DNA of 5,931 nucleotides, from assembly GCA_937914815.1 (NCBI GenBank), contig CALDMI010000246.1:1-5931 (forward strand). Reading direction: 5' to 3'. The notes under the pieces were generated by a model. It saw nothing but the letters and a program-made list of their open reading frames with translations, was not told the origin of the DNA and did not search any database. A program made the translations under genes and the position numbers. This DNA comes from an uncultured Clostridia bacterium. GTDB lineage: Bacteria; Bacillota; Clostridia; Oscillospirales; CAG-272. Positions 1 through 5,931 of the stretch are shown here, piece after piece. Each line of letters begins with the position of its first letter. Position 1 is the first letter of the stretch.

Positions 1-32
1 TTCATACATGGGGGCGTGTACCGTTTTCCCAT
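1..32 (-). CDS. Probable 5' end of the F1 beta subunit gene (partial)
   Basis: After the atpG stop codon there is an ATG at 32-30 on the minus strand, and the frame stays open to the window edge (M-G-K-R-Y-T-P-P-C-M). Operon order makes atpD, the catalytic beta subunit, the expected next gene. The visible residues do not show the usual beta N-terminus, a short lead followed by a G-x-I-x-x-V-x-G-P-V-type strand, so identity rests on position alone. The nearest purine-rich ribosome binding sequence is GAGGGGAAG at 50-42, somewhat far from the ATG. In-frame ATGs at 5-3 and out-of-frame at 9-7 have no visible ribosome binding site. The true start could also lie beyond the window. Confidence 0.35.
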   Translation of the reverse strand, partial: MGKRYTPPCM

Positions 33-44
33 GAATTTTTTCTT

Positions 45-57
45 CCCCTCGCGGGGG
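45..57 (-). promoter_or_regulatory. Small GNRA-loop hairpin between atpG and the next gene
   Basis: Directly after the atpG stop codon the minus strand reads five C, then GCGA, then four G. This gives a 4-bp G-C stem closed by a GCGA tetraloop of the stable GNRA class. It is followed by an A-rich run rather than a U tract, so it is not an intrinsic terminator. The 3' arm contains the GAGGGG that is the best ribosome binding candidate for the following gene, so the hairpin could moderate translation or mark an mRNA processing boundary. That role is inference. Confidence 0.35.
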
Positions 58-897
58 TCAGAGCGCCTCCGCACCGGAGACTATCTCGGTTATTTCCTGT
101 GTTATGACGCTCTGGCGCGCGCGGTTGTAGCGGAGCGTCAGGTCGTCTATCATTTCCTGTGCGTTCTTGTTTGCCGAGTTCATCGCCGTGCGCCTCGCGC
201 CGGACTCGGAGGCGAGCGCCTCGCAGAGTCCCGCATGGACATATCCGGCAATATACCCGGGGATTATCGCGTCGAGGATTGCCGCCGGGTCGTCGTCGGT
301 CACGGGTTCGCGAAGATTATCCGCGCCGTCCGCCTCATCGCTACGCGTTAGCGGGAGGAGCGTCTCGACCGTCGGTATCTGCGTGAGCATGGAGACGAAG
401 CGCGTGTAGACGAGAGCCACCCGGCGTATCCCGCCGGAGAGATATCTCCCGCATACCGTATTCGCGAGCTTTACGCAGTCGCCGAAGGAAATCTCCGCCG
501 CCGCGGCATAGTCGCCCGTCATTATATCCGCGCCGATGTGCATATAGTGCTCGAGCGTCTTTTTGCCTATCGGGAGAATTATATCGCCGTCCTCAGCCTT
601 TTCGCGCACCGCTCTGAAAATATTGGAGTTGTACCCGCCGGCGAGCCCGCGGTCGCCCGCTATGACTATCCAGAGCGTCTTTCCCTCGTGTTCCGAGAAG
701 TACGGCGACGGTTCACCTGTGCCGAGCCGCGCGGTGTCGCGTATCGCCCCGGCGAGCAACTCGCGATAGGGGCGGGAGGTCTGCGCCCGCTCCTTCAGCT
801 TTGACGTGGCGACGAGCTCCATGGCTTTGGTTATCTGCATGGTACCGCTGACGCTTCTGATACGGGATTTTATCCCGTTCATAGATGTACCTGCCAC
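58..897 (-). CDS. atpG: F1 ATP synthase gamma subunit
   Basis: Gamma is the central shaft of F1. It couples rotation of the c ring to conformational change in the alpha/beta hexamer. The 279 residues are near the usual length. The N-terminal helix carries the conserved I-K-x-R-I-R-S-V and Q-I-T-K-A-M-x-x-V-A segments (residues 9-30). The central G-D-R-G-L-A-G-G-Y-N (81-90) matches the family S-D-R-G-L-C-G-G motif. The C-terminus (266-279, I-T-Q-E-I-T-E-I-V-S-G-A-E-A) matches the gamma family signature. The start is a GTG at 897-895. An AAGGAGG built into the last codons of atpA sits 8 nt upstream, which favours GTG over the internal ATG at codon 6. The gene follows atpA by 3 nt, implying translational coupling. 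Residues about 184-204 are an acidic stretch, probably a surface loop. Nothing looks broken. Confidence 0.96.
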   Translation of the reverse strand: MAGTSMNGIKSRIRSVSGTMQITKAMELVATSKLKERAQTSRPYRELLAGAIRDTARLGTGEPSPYFSEHEGKTLWIVIAGDRGLAGGYNSNIFRAVREKAEDGDIILPIGKKTLEHYMHIGADIMTGDYAAAAEISFGDCVKLANTVCGRYLSGGIRRVALVYTRFVSMLTQIPTVETLLPLTRSDEADGADNLREPVTDDDPAAILDAIIPGYIAGYVHAGLCEALASESGARRTAMNSANKNAQEMIDDLTLRYNRARQSVITQEITEIVSGAEAL

Positions 898-900
898 GGA

Positions 901-2421
901 TTACGCCTCCTTCTTTTCGGTGAATTTTTCCTTTTCGTGCATTATCGCGTCGCGCAGCGCCGCCTCGGTCTCGCCCTCGAGCTTTCCGGTCTCGCGTATG
1001 GTGCGAAGAAGCGCGTCGCAGGACGCCGTGAGATACTCATAGAGCCCGGTTTCAAACTCATGAATGTCCTCGACAGAAATATCCGAGAGAAGATTGTTTA
1101 CGACGGCGTAGATTATAGCTACCTGGAGCTCGACCGCAACCGGAGAGTTGCGCCCCTGCTTCAGTACTTCAACTATGCGCTTTCCCTGTTCGAGCCGCGC
1201 CTTCGTGTCCGCGTCGAGGTCGGAGCCGAACTGCGCGAAGCCCTGTAGCTCTATATACTGCGAATAGAGGAGCTTCAGCTGTCCCGCGACCTTCTTCATC
1301 GCCTTTATCTGCGCGTTTCCGCCGACACGGGAGACCGAGATACCCGGGTTTACAGCCGGGCGCACTCCGGAGTGGAAGAGCTCGGTCTCAAGGAATATCT
1401 GTCCGTCGGTTATCGATATTACATTGGTGGGAATGTACGCCGAGACATCGCCCGCCTGCGTCTCTATTATCGGGAGCGCGGTGAGTGAGCCGCCGCCACA
1501 TTCGTCGGACAGCCGCGCCGCGCGCTCAAGAAGCCTTGAGTGCAGGTAGAAGACATCACCGGGGTACGCCTCTCTGCCCGGCGGTCTCCGAATAAGGAGG
1601 GACAGGGCACGGTACGCCACCGCGTGCTTTGATAGGTCGTCGTAGATTATCAGCGCGTCGCGCCCCTTGTCCATGAAGTATTCACCCATGGCACAGCCGG
1701 CGTACGGCGCTATATACTGGAGCGGTGCGGAGTCGGACGCCGTCGCCGCGACGACAATTGTATAGTCCATCGCGCCGTTTTTGTAGAGCGTGTCGACGAC
1801 ATTCGCGACGGTGGACTGCTTCTGTCCTATCGCGACATATATGCATATGATGCCTTTTCCGCGCTGGTTTATTATGGTGTCCGTCGCAATGACGGTCTTA
1901 CCGGTCTGGCGGTCGCCTATAATCAACTCGCGCTGTCCTCTTCCGATAGGGATCATAGAGTCTATCGCCTTTATTCCCGTCTGCAGGGGAACGGAGACAG
2001 ACTTTCTCTCAATGATACCATAGGCGCGCCGCTCTATCGGGCGGGTCTCCGTCGCCGCTATCGGTCCTTTGGAGTCTATCGGCTGACCGAGCGCGTTGAC
2101 AACCCTGCCGACGAGCTCCTCGCCGACCGGGACGGAGACGACGTTGCCGGTCCGCTTAACGAGGCTCCCCTCGGATATTCCGACATCGGTTCCGAGAAGA
2201 ACCGCGTTGACAGAGTCCTCCTCGAGGTTCAGCGCCATGCCGTAGGTCCCGTTGGAAAATTCGAGCAGCTCGTTTGACTTGCATTTGTCAAGCCCGTAAA
2301 CGCGGGAAATACCGTCGCCGACCGAGATTACGTATCCGACCTCGTCCTGCTCGGTCTTTGCTGAGTAGTTCTTTATCTGCTCTTTTATTAATTTGGTTAT
2401 CTCGTCTGTTTTTGACTGCAT
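901..2421 (-). CDS. atpA: F1 ATP synthase alpha subunit
   Basis: Alpha is the non-catalytic nucleotide-binding subunit of the F1 hexamer; it alternates with beta on the cytoplasmic side. At 506 residues it has the normal length. Visible parts in order: an N-terminal helix that would bind delta (1-22); the beta-barrel domain (about 25-95); the P-loop G-D-R-Q-T-G-K-T (169-176), whose Q is typical of alpha; Walker B A-L-I-I-Y-D-D (256-262); the family signature [10 protein letters not shown] (355-364); and Arg365, the arginine finger equivalent to E. coli Arg376 that reaches the beta catalytic site. The helical C-terminal domain follows. The ATG at 2421 is preceded by GGTGAT, a match to the downstream half of the full Shine-Dalgarno. 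The gene lies 29 nt after atpH. The C-terminal codons carry the ribosome binding site of atpG. Codon use is rich in ATA for isoleucine (see findings). Confidence 0.98.
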   Translation of the reverse strand: MQSKTDEITKLIKEQIKNYSAKTEQDEVGYVISVGDGISRVYGLDKCKSNELLEFSNGTYGMALNLEEDSVNAVLLGTDVGISEGSLVKRTGNVVSVPVGEELVGRVVNALGQPIDSKGPIAATETRPIERRAYGIIERKSVSVPLQTGIKAIDSMIPIGRGQRELIIGDRQTGKTVIATDTIINQRGKGIICIYVAIGQKQSTVANVVDTLYKNGAMDYTIVVAATASDSAPLQYIAPYAGCAMGEYFMDKGRDALIIYDDLSKHAVAYRALSLLIRRPPGREAYPGDVFYLHSRLLERAARLSDECGGGSLTALPIIETQAGDVSAYIPTNVISITDGQIFLETELFHSGVRPAVNPGISVSRVGGNAQIKAMKKVAGQLKLLYSQYIELQGFAQFGSDLDADTKARLEQGKRIVEVLKQGRNSPVAVELQVAIIYAVVNNLLSDISVEDIHEFETGLYEYLTASCDALLRTIRETGKLEGETEAALRDAIMHEKEKFTEKKEA

Positions 2422-2424
2422 TTT

Positions 2425-2430
2425 ATCACC
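2425..2430 (-). promoter_or_regulatory. Offset Shine-Dalgarno of atpA (GGTGAT)
   Basis: The 29-nt gap before atpA has no GGAGG. It has GGTGAT, followed by AAA and the ATG. GGTGAT is complementary to the AUCACC that lies just 5' of the CCUCC core at the 16S rRNA 3' end. Aligned that way, the position equivalent to GGAGG would be 7 nt from the ATG, which is normal spacing. The site therefore supports the ATG at 2421 although it looks weak at first sight. Complementarity is seen in the sequence; actual use is inferred. Confidence 0.5.
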
Positions 2431-2450
2431 AACTTCTGTTTGTTATCGGG

Positions 2451-2984
2451 TCACACGATGATTTGGGAGAGCTGTTTTTCAAGCTTATCAAGCCGCGTCT
2501 TTACTGACCCGTCAAGCTGGACGCCGGAGTACCGGAGCTTCATTCCGCCGAGTATCCCGGGGTCAACGGTGTTCTTTATGATAACTGTCTTTCCGGTGAG
2601 GGCTGCGAGCCGGGCTTTAAGCGTCCCGATCTGTCCCTCGCTCATCGGTACAGCCGTTACCGCCTCGACCCTCTCTATGCCGAGCCGCTCGTCGCGCAGG
2701 GCAGAGAACTCCGCCACAGCGGAGGGCAGGGTGGAGACGGCGCGCCGCTCCGAAAGATATTTTATGAAATCGCGCACCTCCGCCAGCACCGGGGACAGCG
2801 TCCTGTCGATAAGCGACAGCCGTTCCTCGCGCGCGAGCGCCGGATTGTCGAGCAGCCGGGCATACTCCGGCTCGCGCTCAAGCGCCGTGCATACCGACGA
2901 AAGGTCGGAGAACACCTCCTCGGTCTTCCCGATCTCCTCGGCGAGCAGGAACATTGCGCGCCCGTAATTTTCCGCGCCTCTCAT
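2451..2984 (-). CDS. atpH: F1 ATP synthase delta subunit
   Basis: Delta caps the F1 head and joins alpha to the b-subunit peripheral stalk, acting as part of the stator (the counterpart of mitochondrial OSCP). The 177 residues match family length. The N-terminal helical bundle (about 1-105) begins with the usual Y-G-R-A-M/L-x-x-L-A-E-E pattern (7-17). The C-terminal part has the delta signature around V-D-P-G-I-L-G-G-M-K-L-R-Y-S-G (140-154), followed by D-G-S-V-K-T-R-L-D-K-L (158-168). The start ATG at 2984 lies one base after the atpF stop (TGA-T-ATG), so ribosomes ending atpF probably re-initiate here. The only upstream help is AAGGAC within the atpF tail. Sequence in this family is weakly conserved apart from the C-terminal motif, but position and motif make the call firm. 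Confidence 0.95.
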   Translation of the reverse strand: MRGAENYGRAMFLLAEEIGKTEEVFSDLSSVCTALEREPEYARLLDNPALAREERLSLIDRTLSPVLAEVRDFIKYLSERRAVSTLPSAVAEFSALRDERLGIERVEAVTAVPMSEGQIGTLKARLAALTGKTVIIKNTVDPGILGGMKLRYSGVQLDGSVKTRLDKLEKQLSQIIV

Positions 2985-2985
2985 A

Positions 2986-3492
2986 TCAACCGTCCTTGCC
3001 GACGCTGTTTATGAACTCGTCGATCATTTCCGCGTGCTCGTCCGGCTTTATATCTCTGCCTATAACGGCGGAGGCTATCTCGACGGCGAGCGTCGAGACC
3101 TCGTCCTTTACGTCGTTCATGGCGCGCACCCGCTCGAGCTCTATCTGTTCTTCCGCGCGCTCAAGGGTACGCTGTGCCTTGCTGTCAGCTTCGCGCAGGA
3201 TTTCCTCCTCGCGGAGCTGCGCTTTCCTGACCGCCCCGCGGAGCATTTTTTCGCACTCCGCGTCCGCGTCGCCTATCTTCTTTTCATACTCGCTCTTCAT
3301 TTCCTCCGCGTCGCGTTTGTTTTTCTCCGCGTCGGAGTACATGTCGTCGATTTCCTTTTGCCTTGAATCTATCATGTTCTTAACCGGATTGAAGAGCAGC
3401 TTGCGCAGGAAAAGAAAGAGTATGAGAAGGTTTATCCACGCGAATATCATCGTCCAGAAATTCACGCCGACAAATGATTCAAAGCCTTCCAT
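2986..3492 (-). CDS. atpF: Fo ATP synthase b subunit
   Basis: Subunit b forms the homodimeric peripheral stalk that holds alpha/beta still while the rotor turns. The 168 residues show one N-terminal membrane helix (about 10-30, F-W-T-M-I-F-A-W-I-N-L-L-I-L-F-L-F-L), then the conserved R-K-L-L-F-x-P-V-K-x-M-I-D-x-R segment (30-44). A long, highly charged helix with heptad character runs to about residue 145, rich in Glu, Lys, Arg and Ala, as expected for a right-handed coiled-coil dimer. The C-terminal 20 residues should contact delta. A single b gene is present, with no b' paralogue, as in most non-photosynthetic bacteria. The ATG at 3492 has AAAAGGAG 6 nt upstream. The gene sits 33 nt after atpE and almost touches atpH. 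Confidence 0.96.
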   Translation of the reverse strand: MEGFESFVGVNFWTMIFAWINLLILFLFLRKLLFNPVKNMIDSRQKEIDDMYSDAEKNKRDAEEMKSEYEKKIGDADAECEKMLRGAVRKAQLREEEILREADSKAQRTLERAEEQIELERVRAMNDVKDEVSTLAVEIASAVIGRDIKPDEHAEMIDEFINSVGKDG

Positions 3493-3525
3493 TCTTTTCT
3501 CCTTTTAGTAGTATAGACTTTGCTC

Positions 3526-3905
<380 letters not shown>

Positions 3906-4688
3906 TTATTTGTCTGCCTTTTCGCCCTCGGTCGCGGGGACCTCTGCCTTCGGCGGGTTCGCCTCGCCTATATAGACCATAGTCAGGAGCGAGAAGACGA
4001 GAGCCTGTACAAATCCCGAGAAGAGGTCAAAGTATATCGAGAGAAACGCCGGAACACCGACCTGGAACACGGGCGGGAGCGCCGCGGACACCGCCGCGGG
4101 GAGCCACGAGAATACGAAAGACGACAGAGCCGCTAGCGCGCTGTAAACCAGCGCCGTGATGACCGACCCGCCCGCCACGTTTCCGAAGTGACGGAACGCG
4201 AGCGATATGGGGCTCGCTATCTCCGAGACTATGTTCATCGGGGTCATTACCACGATAGGCTCCGTAAATCCTTTAAGGAAACCTAAAAAGCCGTTGTTCT
4301 TTATCTTCTCATACCAGACAATCCCGGTTGTGACGAGTGCCCACGCCGCCGTGACCGAGAGGTCCGCAGTTGTGGAGCGGAATATCTGCGTCATTCCGAT
4401 AAGAGAGCCGCAGACAGAGGAGAGAAAGAGCGTCCCGATATAGGGCGCGAACTTTCGGTTGTGCGTCCCCATCGTGCTGTCGACGAGGTCGTATATCATG
4501 GACACACCCTTTTCGGTTATGACCTGCATCCGCCCCGGTCGCTTTGTCAGGTGCCTCGTCAGAAAGTACGCCGTGACGATAAGAAGTATCGTGACCGCGA
4601 GGAGTGAGACGGTCGTCTGCGTTATGTTTATCCCGCCGAATATCGGGATTGTGAAGTAAATCTTCGGACCGTTGATAGTTACATCCAT
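3906..4688 (-). CDS. atpB: Fo ATP synthase a subunit
   Basis: Subunit a is the membrane stator channel that feeds coupling ions to and from the c ring. At 260 residues it is of normal bacterial length. The essential arginine is Arg166 in P-I-S-L-A-F-R-H-F-G-N (160-170), equivalent to E. coli Arg210 of L-R-L-F-G-N; His replaces the usual Leu just after it. The segment F-T-E-P-I-V-V-M-T-P-M-N (141-152) is the conserved stretch before that helix. Membrane helices are visible at about 24-44, 82-103, 112-126, 150-190 (the long horizontal pair) and 212-241. A short polar C-terminal tail follows. The ATG at 4688 shares its A with the TAA of atpI (TAATG), and GGAGG lies 10 nt upstream within atpI. 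This is a textbook case of coupled translation of a membrane stator gene. Confidence 0.97.
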   Translation of the reverse strand: MDVTINGPKIYFTIPIFGGINITQTTVSLLAVTILLIVTAYFLTRHLTKRPGRMQVITEKGVSMIYDLVDSTMGTHNRKFAPYIGTLFLSSVCGSLIGMTQIFRSTTADLSVTAAWALVTTGIVWYEKIKNNGFLGFLKGFTEPIVVMTPMNIVSEIASPISLAFRHFGNVAGGSVITALVYSALAALSSFVFSWLPAAVSAALPPVFQVGVPAFLSIYFDLFSGFVQALVFSLLTMVYIGEANPPKAEVPATEGEKADK

Positions 4689-5161
4689 TAGTCCTTTGCC
4701 TCCGTTTTTTCTTTTGCCTCGCGCCGCCCTCTGATATAGCCCTCTGCCATGAGTATCGGGCGCATCATAACGAGGGGAACGAGCGTGGCGATGACCTCAA
4801 ACTGCCCGGAAACAAAAGCGAGCACAAGACAGCCGAGGAGACTGAGCGCCCGGATGATGAAAGACATCTGTATCCGGAGCTGCACCGCCTTTTTGTTCTC
4901 TTCCGTAAAGGCGTGTGCCTCCTCGTCGGTCATTTCCGCTTTTCCGCGTTTTTCTTCGAACTGACGCACCGCGCGGTCGACAGACAGCGTGAGTATAAGA
5001 TAGTTTGCTATCGTCACCGCCGCACCGAGCGCCGCGCCGGTTATCACCTTGTAGGAGAACGCGCCGACTATGGCATATACCGCGGCGGTTATCGCCGAGA
5101 CGGCAAGCTCTCCGAGTATCATAAAGAGGCATTGCCGCATGAGTGCCGTGTTTCTTTTCAT
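4688..5161 (-). CDS. atpI: ATP synthase protein I-like membrane protein
   Basis: This small hydrophobic protein is encoded ahead of atpB in many ATP synthase operons. In other species AtpI helps assemble the c ring and is reported to work with AtpZ in Mg2+ transport. It is not part of the finished enzyme. The 157 residues show four probable membrane helices (about 10-32, 38-60, 98-117, 121-141). The glycine- and alanine-rich T-G-A-A-L-G-A-A-V-T-I-A-N-Y (41-54) in helix 2 is typical of the family. A charged cytoplasmic loop separates helices 2 and 3, and the C-terminal tail is basic. The ATG at 5161 overlaps the previous stop as ATGA, with GGAGG 6 nt upstream. Sequence conservation in this family is low, so the name depends on topology, the glycine pattern and position as well as on residues. 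Confidence 0.8.
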   Translation of the reverse strand: MKRNTALMRQCLFMILGELAVSAITAAVYAIVGAFSYKVITGAALGAAVTIANYLILTLSVDRAVRQFEEKRGKAEMTDEEAHAFTEENKKAVQLRIQMSFIIRALSLLGCLVLAFVSGQFEVIATLVPLVMMRPILMAEGYIRGRREAKEKTEAKD

Positions 5162-5478
5162 TCTTTGCCTCCGTCAGGGGAATTTCCGCGAGAGGATTTT
5201 TCCGCGCCGCCGTTCGCTTTCTTCTTTTCCGCCGCCTGTCTCTCTTTTGCGAGGGCTTCGGCGGCTCTCGTCGCCGATATGACATACCTGACCATAGAGA
5301 AGAGACCGGACGCCGTACCGATGAGCACAGCCGGGACATATACCCAGTCCGGGAGCCCCCGCTTTTCGACAAGATACCATGCGAGCGCGGTGAGCAGCGC
5401 AACAGGGCAGAGTAGCGACAGCACGGACTGAATTACTATGTTCGTATAGTATACGAAGCCGACGAATTTTCCGTACAT
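5158..5478 (-). CDS. atpZ: AtpZ-like small membrane protein heading the ATP synthase operon
   Basis: This 106-residue protein has two membrane helices (about 14-37 and 46-68). They are joined by a short loop with Gly41, Pro43 and Trp45, and followed by a G-T-A-S-G-x-x-S-M-V-R stretch (54-64). This pattern fits the AtpZ/AtpI family of putative F1Fo accessory subunits, which in alkaliphilic Bacillus are linked to Mg2+ or Ca2+ transport together with AtpI. The last 35 residues are a hydrophilic, lysine- and glutamate-rich tail, longer than I would expect for AtpZ. The frame is open back to an ATG at 5541, but that codon lies in the -35 box of the predicted promoter. The ATG at 5478 has AGGAGG 5 nt upstream, so the shorter start is chosen. 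It overlaps atpI by 4 nt. It could also be called a general membrane protein of unknown function. Confidence 0.7.
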   Translation of the reverse strand: MYGKFVGFVYYTNIVIQSVLSLLCPVALLTALAWYLVEKRGLPDWVYVPAVLIGTASGLFSMVRYVISATRAAEALAKERQAAEKKKANGGAEKSSRGNSPDGGKE

Positions 5479-5496
5479 ATCTCCCTCCTGTGCGCG

Positions 5497-5508
5497 CCTG
5501 TGTACAGG
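5497..5508. repeat. Short inverted repeat at the expected transcription start
   Basis: CCTGT and ACAGG arms separated by 2 bp form a 12-bp near-perfect dyad. It lies 4-5 bp downstream of the -10 box, where the transcript should begin (about 5506). The hexamer CCTGTG also recurs 10 bp away (5487-5492) on the plus strand, next to the ribosome binding site of the first gene. The dyad could be an operator. Alternatively, the 5' arm could pair in the RNA with the second copy, which runs into AGGAGG. No known regulator is recognised from the motif. Confidence 0.3.
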
Positions 5509-5512
5509 TAGT

Positions 5513-5541
5513 ATTTTAACATATCTTTCCCGCAAAAGCAA
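5513..5541 (-). promoter_or_regulatory. Predicted sigma-A promoter of the ATP synthase operon
   Basis: On the minus strand, TTGCTT (5541-5536) is followed by exactly 17 bp and TAAAAT (5518-5513). The -10 box matches TATAAT at 5 of 6 positions and is preceded by TG plus one base (5521-5519), the extended -10 element. The -35 box matches only the first three positions of TTGACA, which the extended -10 can offset. The start point would be near 5506, giving a 5' leader of about 28 nt before the ATG at 5478. The position just after a terminator and before the first operon gene supports the call. Confidence 0.65.
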
Positions 5542-5600
5542 GAATAATTTGTAAAATCATACACTCCGGTAAATTCCGTAAGAGATTTTGTTTTATATAC

Positions 5601-5635
5601 AAAACACACCCCGGCGGCATTTTCTGCCGCCGGGG
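5601..5635 (-). terminator. Intrinsic terminator of the upstream membrane-protein gene
   Basis: A perfect 11-bp stem (5635-5625 with 5619-5609), starting CCCCGG, encloses a 5-nt loop. In minus-strand transcription it is followed by TGTGTTTTG, a broken but T-rich tract. It lies 27 nt after the stop codon of the gene ending at 5663 and before the ATP synthase promoter, so it separates the two transcription units. A second weak A/T-rich dyad (TGTTTT and AAAACA arms, 5589-5606) overlaps the tail. Stem strength is high; the imperfect T tract is the only reservation. Confidence 0.8.
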
Positions 5636-5662
5636 CTTCCGTAACTGTCGCGGGGGATACCG

Positions 5663-5931
5663 TCAGTTTTCCTTTTTCTTTACCGAGTCGGTGCGGCAGA
5701 TGAAGCGCACGCTTCCGTCGGTCCCGTCGGCTATACCCGAGAAGGAGGTGTATTCACGGGAGACCGAGACCGCGTCACGGAATTTTCCGAGATTTCCGAG
5801 GAGGGTGTTGTTAATAGCCGATACTATCTTCTGCACGCCGTTCTCGTCGAAGGTGTGTAACCCCTCGGAGAGGCCCTTTGCCCCGTCTGTGAGCTGTCCT
5901 ATACCGTCGGTGAGCGCGGGCATATTGCCGT
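5663..5931 (-). CDS. C-terminal part of a heptad-repeat membrane protein (YhgE/Pip or MMPL type), 5' end outside the window
   Basis: Only the last 89 or so codons are present; the frame is open to the window edge, and the ATG at 5923 is probably internal. The visible N-terminal part has Leu-x-x-Gly heptads (A-L-T-D-G, Q-L-T-D-G, G-L-S-E-G-L), followed by H-T-F-D-E-N-G-V-Q-K-I. The end, Y-T-S-F-S-G-I-A-D-G-T-D-G-S-V-R-F-I, resembles the C-terminal extracytoplasmic end seen in Gram-positive YhgE/Pip-like and MMPL-type membrane proteins with long Leu-x-x-Gly repeats. I recall this resemblance from family knowledge and cannot align it here. The gene ends with its own terminator and appears unrelated to ATP synthesis. 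Its precise function cannot be read from this fragment. Confidence 0.6.
   Translation of the reverse strand, partial: GNMPALTDGIGQLTDGAKGLSEGLHTFDENGVQKIVSAINNTLLGNLGKFRDAVSVSREYTSFSGIADGTDGSVRFICRTDSVKKKEN

Noticed and set aside
880..882. Internal ATG (codon 6) as the atpG start
   Set aside because: The AAGGAGG is 8 nt before the GTG at 897 but 23 nt before this ATG, and the M-A-G-T-S lead is typical of gamma subunits in related bacteria.
2440..3508. Long plus-strand open frames opposite atpH and atpF (175 and 184 codons)
   Set aside because: They run antisense to clearly conserved subunits, are serine- and arginine-rich as expected from reverse-strand reading of GC-biased codons, and lack ribosome binding sites or recognisable motifs.
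4797..5402. A 201-codon minus-strand frame across atpI and the AtpZ-like gene
   Set aside because: It is a shifted frame through two well-supported genes. Its product is arginine-rich with no membrane helices or motifs, and the correct frames have good starts and coupled junctions.
5479..5541. Longer start for the AtpZ-like protein (ATG at 5541, 21 extra residues)
   Set aside because: The ATG falls in the predicted -35 box and has no ribosome binding site, while the ATG at 5478 has AGGAGG at good distance and starts right before the conserved membrane region.
5556..5583. A second possible promoter with TATGAT as -10 box
   Set aside because: The hexamer is good, but no acceptable -35 box lies 16-18 bp upstream, and the TG is one base out of place for an extended -10.

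Overview
This window is most of an F1Fo ATP synthase operon, read entirely from the minus strand. The genes run from right to left: an AtpZ-like small membrane protein, atpI, atpB (a), atpE (c), atpF (b), atpH (delta), atpA (alpha) and atpG (gamma). The window ends about 30 bases into what should be atpD (beta). This is the classic bacterial order, and every complete gene is intact. Shine-Dalgarno sequences of the AGGAGG type, the AtpZ-AtpI pair at the head of the operon and the style of the subunits suggest an anaerobic member of the Bacillota, probably class Clostridia, with a moderately GC-rich genome. That placement is inference; no rRNA or other taxonomic marker is present.

Layout, in transcription order. 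At 5931-5663 is the C-terminal end of an unrelated gene, a membrane protein with Leu-x-x-Gly heptads. It is closed by a strong hairpin terminator (5635-5609). The gap 5608-5479 holds a good extended -10 promoter (5541-5513), a short inverted repeat near the expected transcription start, and the ribosome binding site of the first operon gene. The two accessory membrane proteins come next (5478-4688), followed by the Fo genes a, c and b (4688-2986) and the F1 genes delta, alpha and gamma (2984-58). Most junctions are tight: ATGA and TAATG overlaps at the first two, 1 nt between b and delta, and 3 nt between alpha and gamma. The exceptions are an AT-rich 128-nt gap in front of atpE and gaps of about 30 nt after atpE, atpH and atpG.

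Together the genes build a rotary ATP synthase or ATPase. Subunits a and the c ring translocate ions, b and delta form the peripheral stalk, alpha (with beta) is the catalytic head, and gamma is the rotor shaft. AtpZ and AtpI are accessory proteins linked in other species to c-ring assembly and Mg2+ supply.

The most informative detail is in the c subunit. It carries two carboxylates (Glu31 and Glu64) plus the Thr65, Thr66 and Tyr69 set. This resembles the two-carboxylate Na+ site described in Fusobacterium nucleatum, so a Na+-coupled enzyme is predicted. I see no undescribed system here; this is a core operon with several regulatory and ion-specificity details worth checking.
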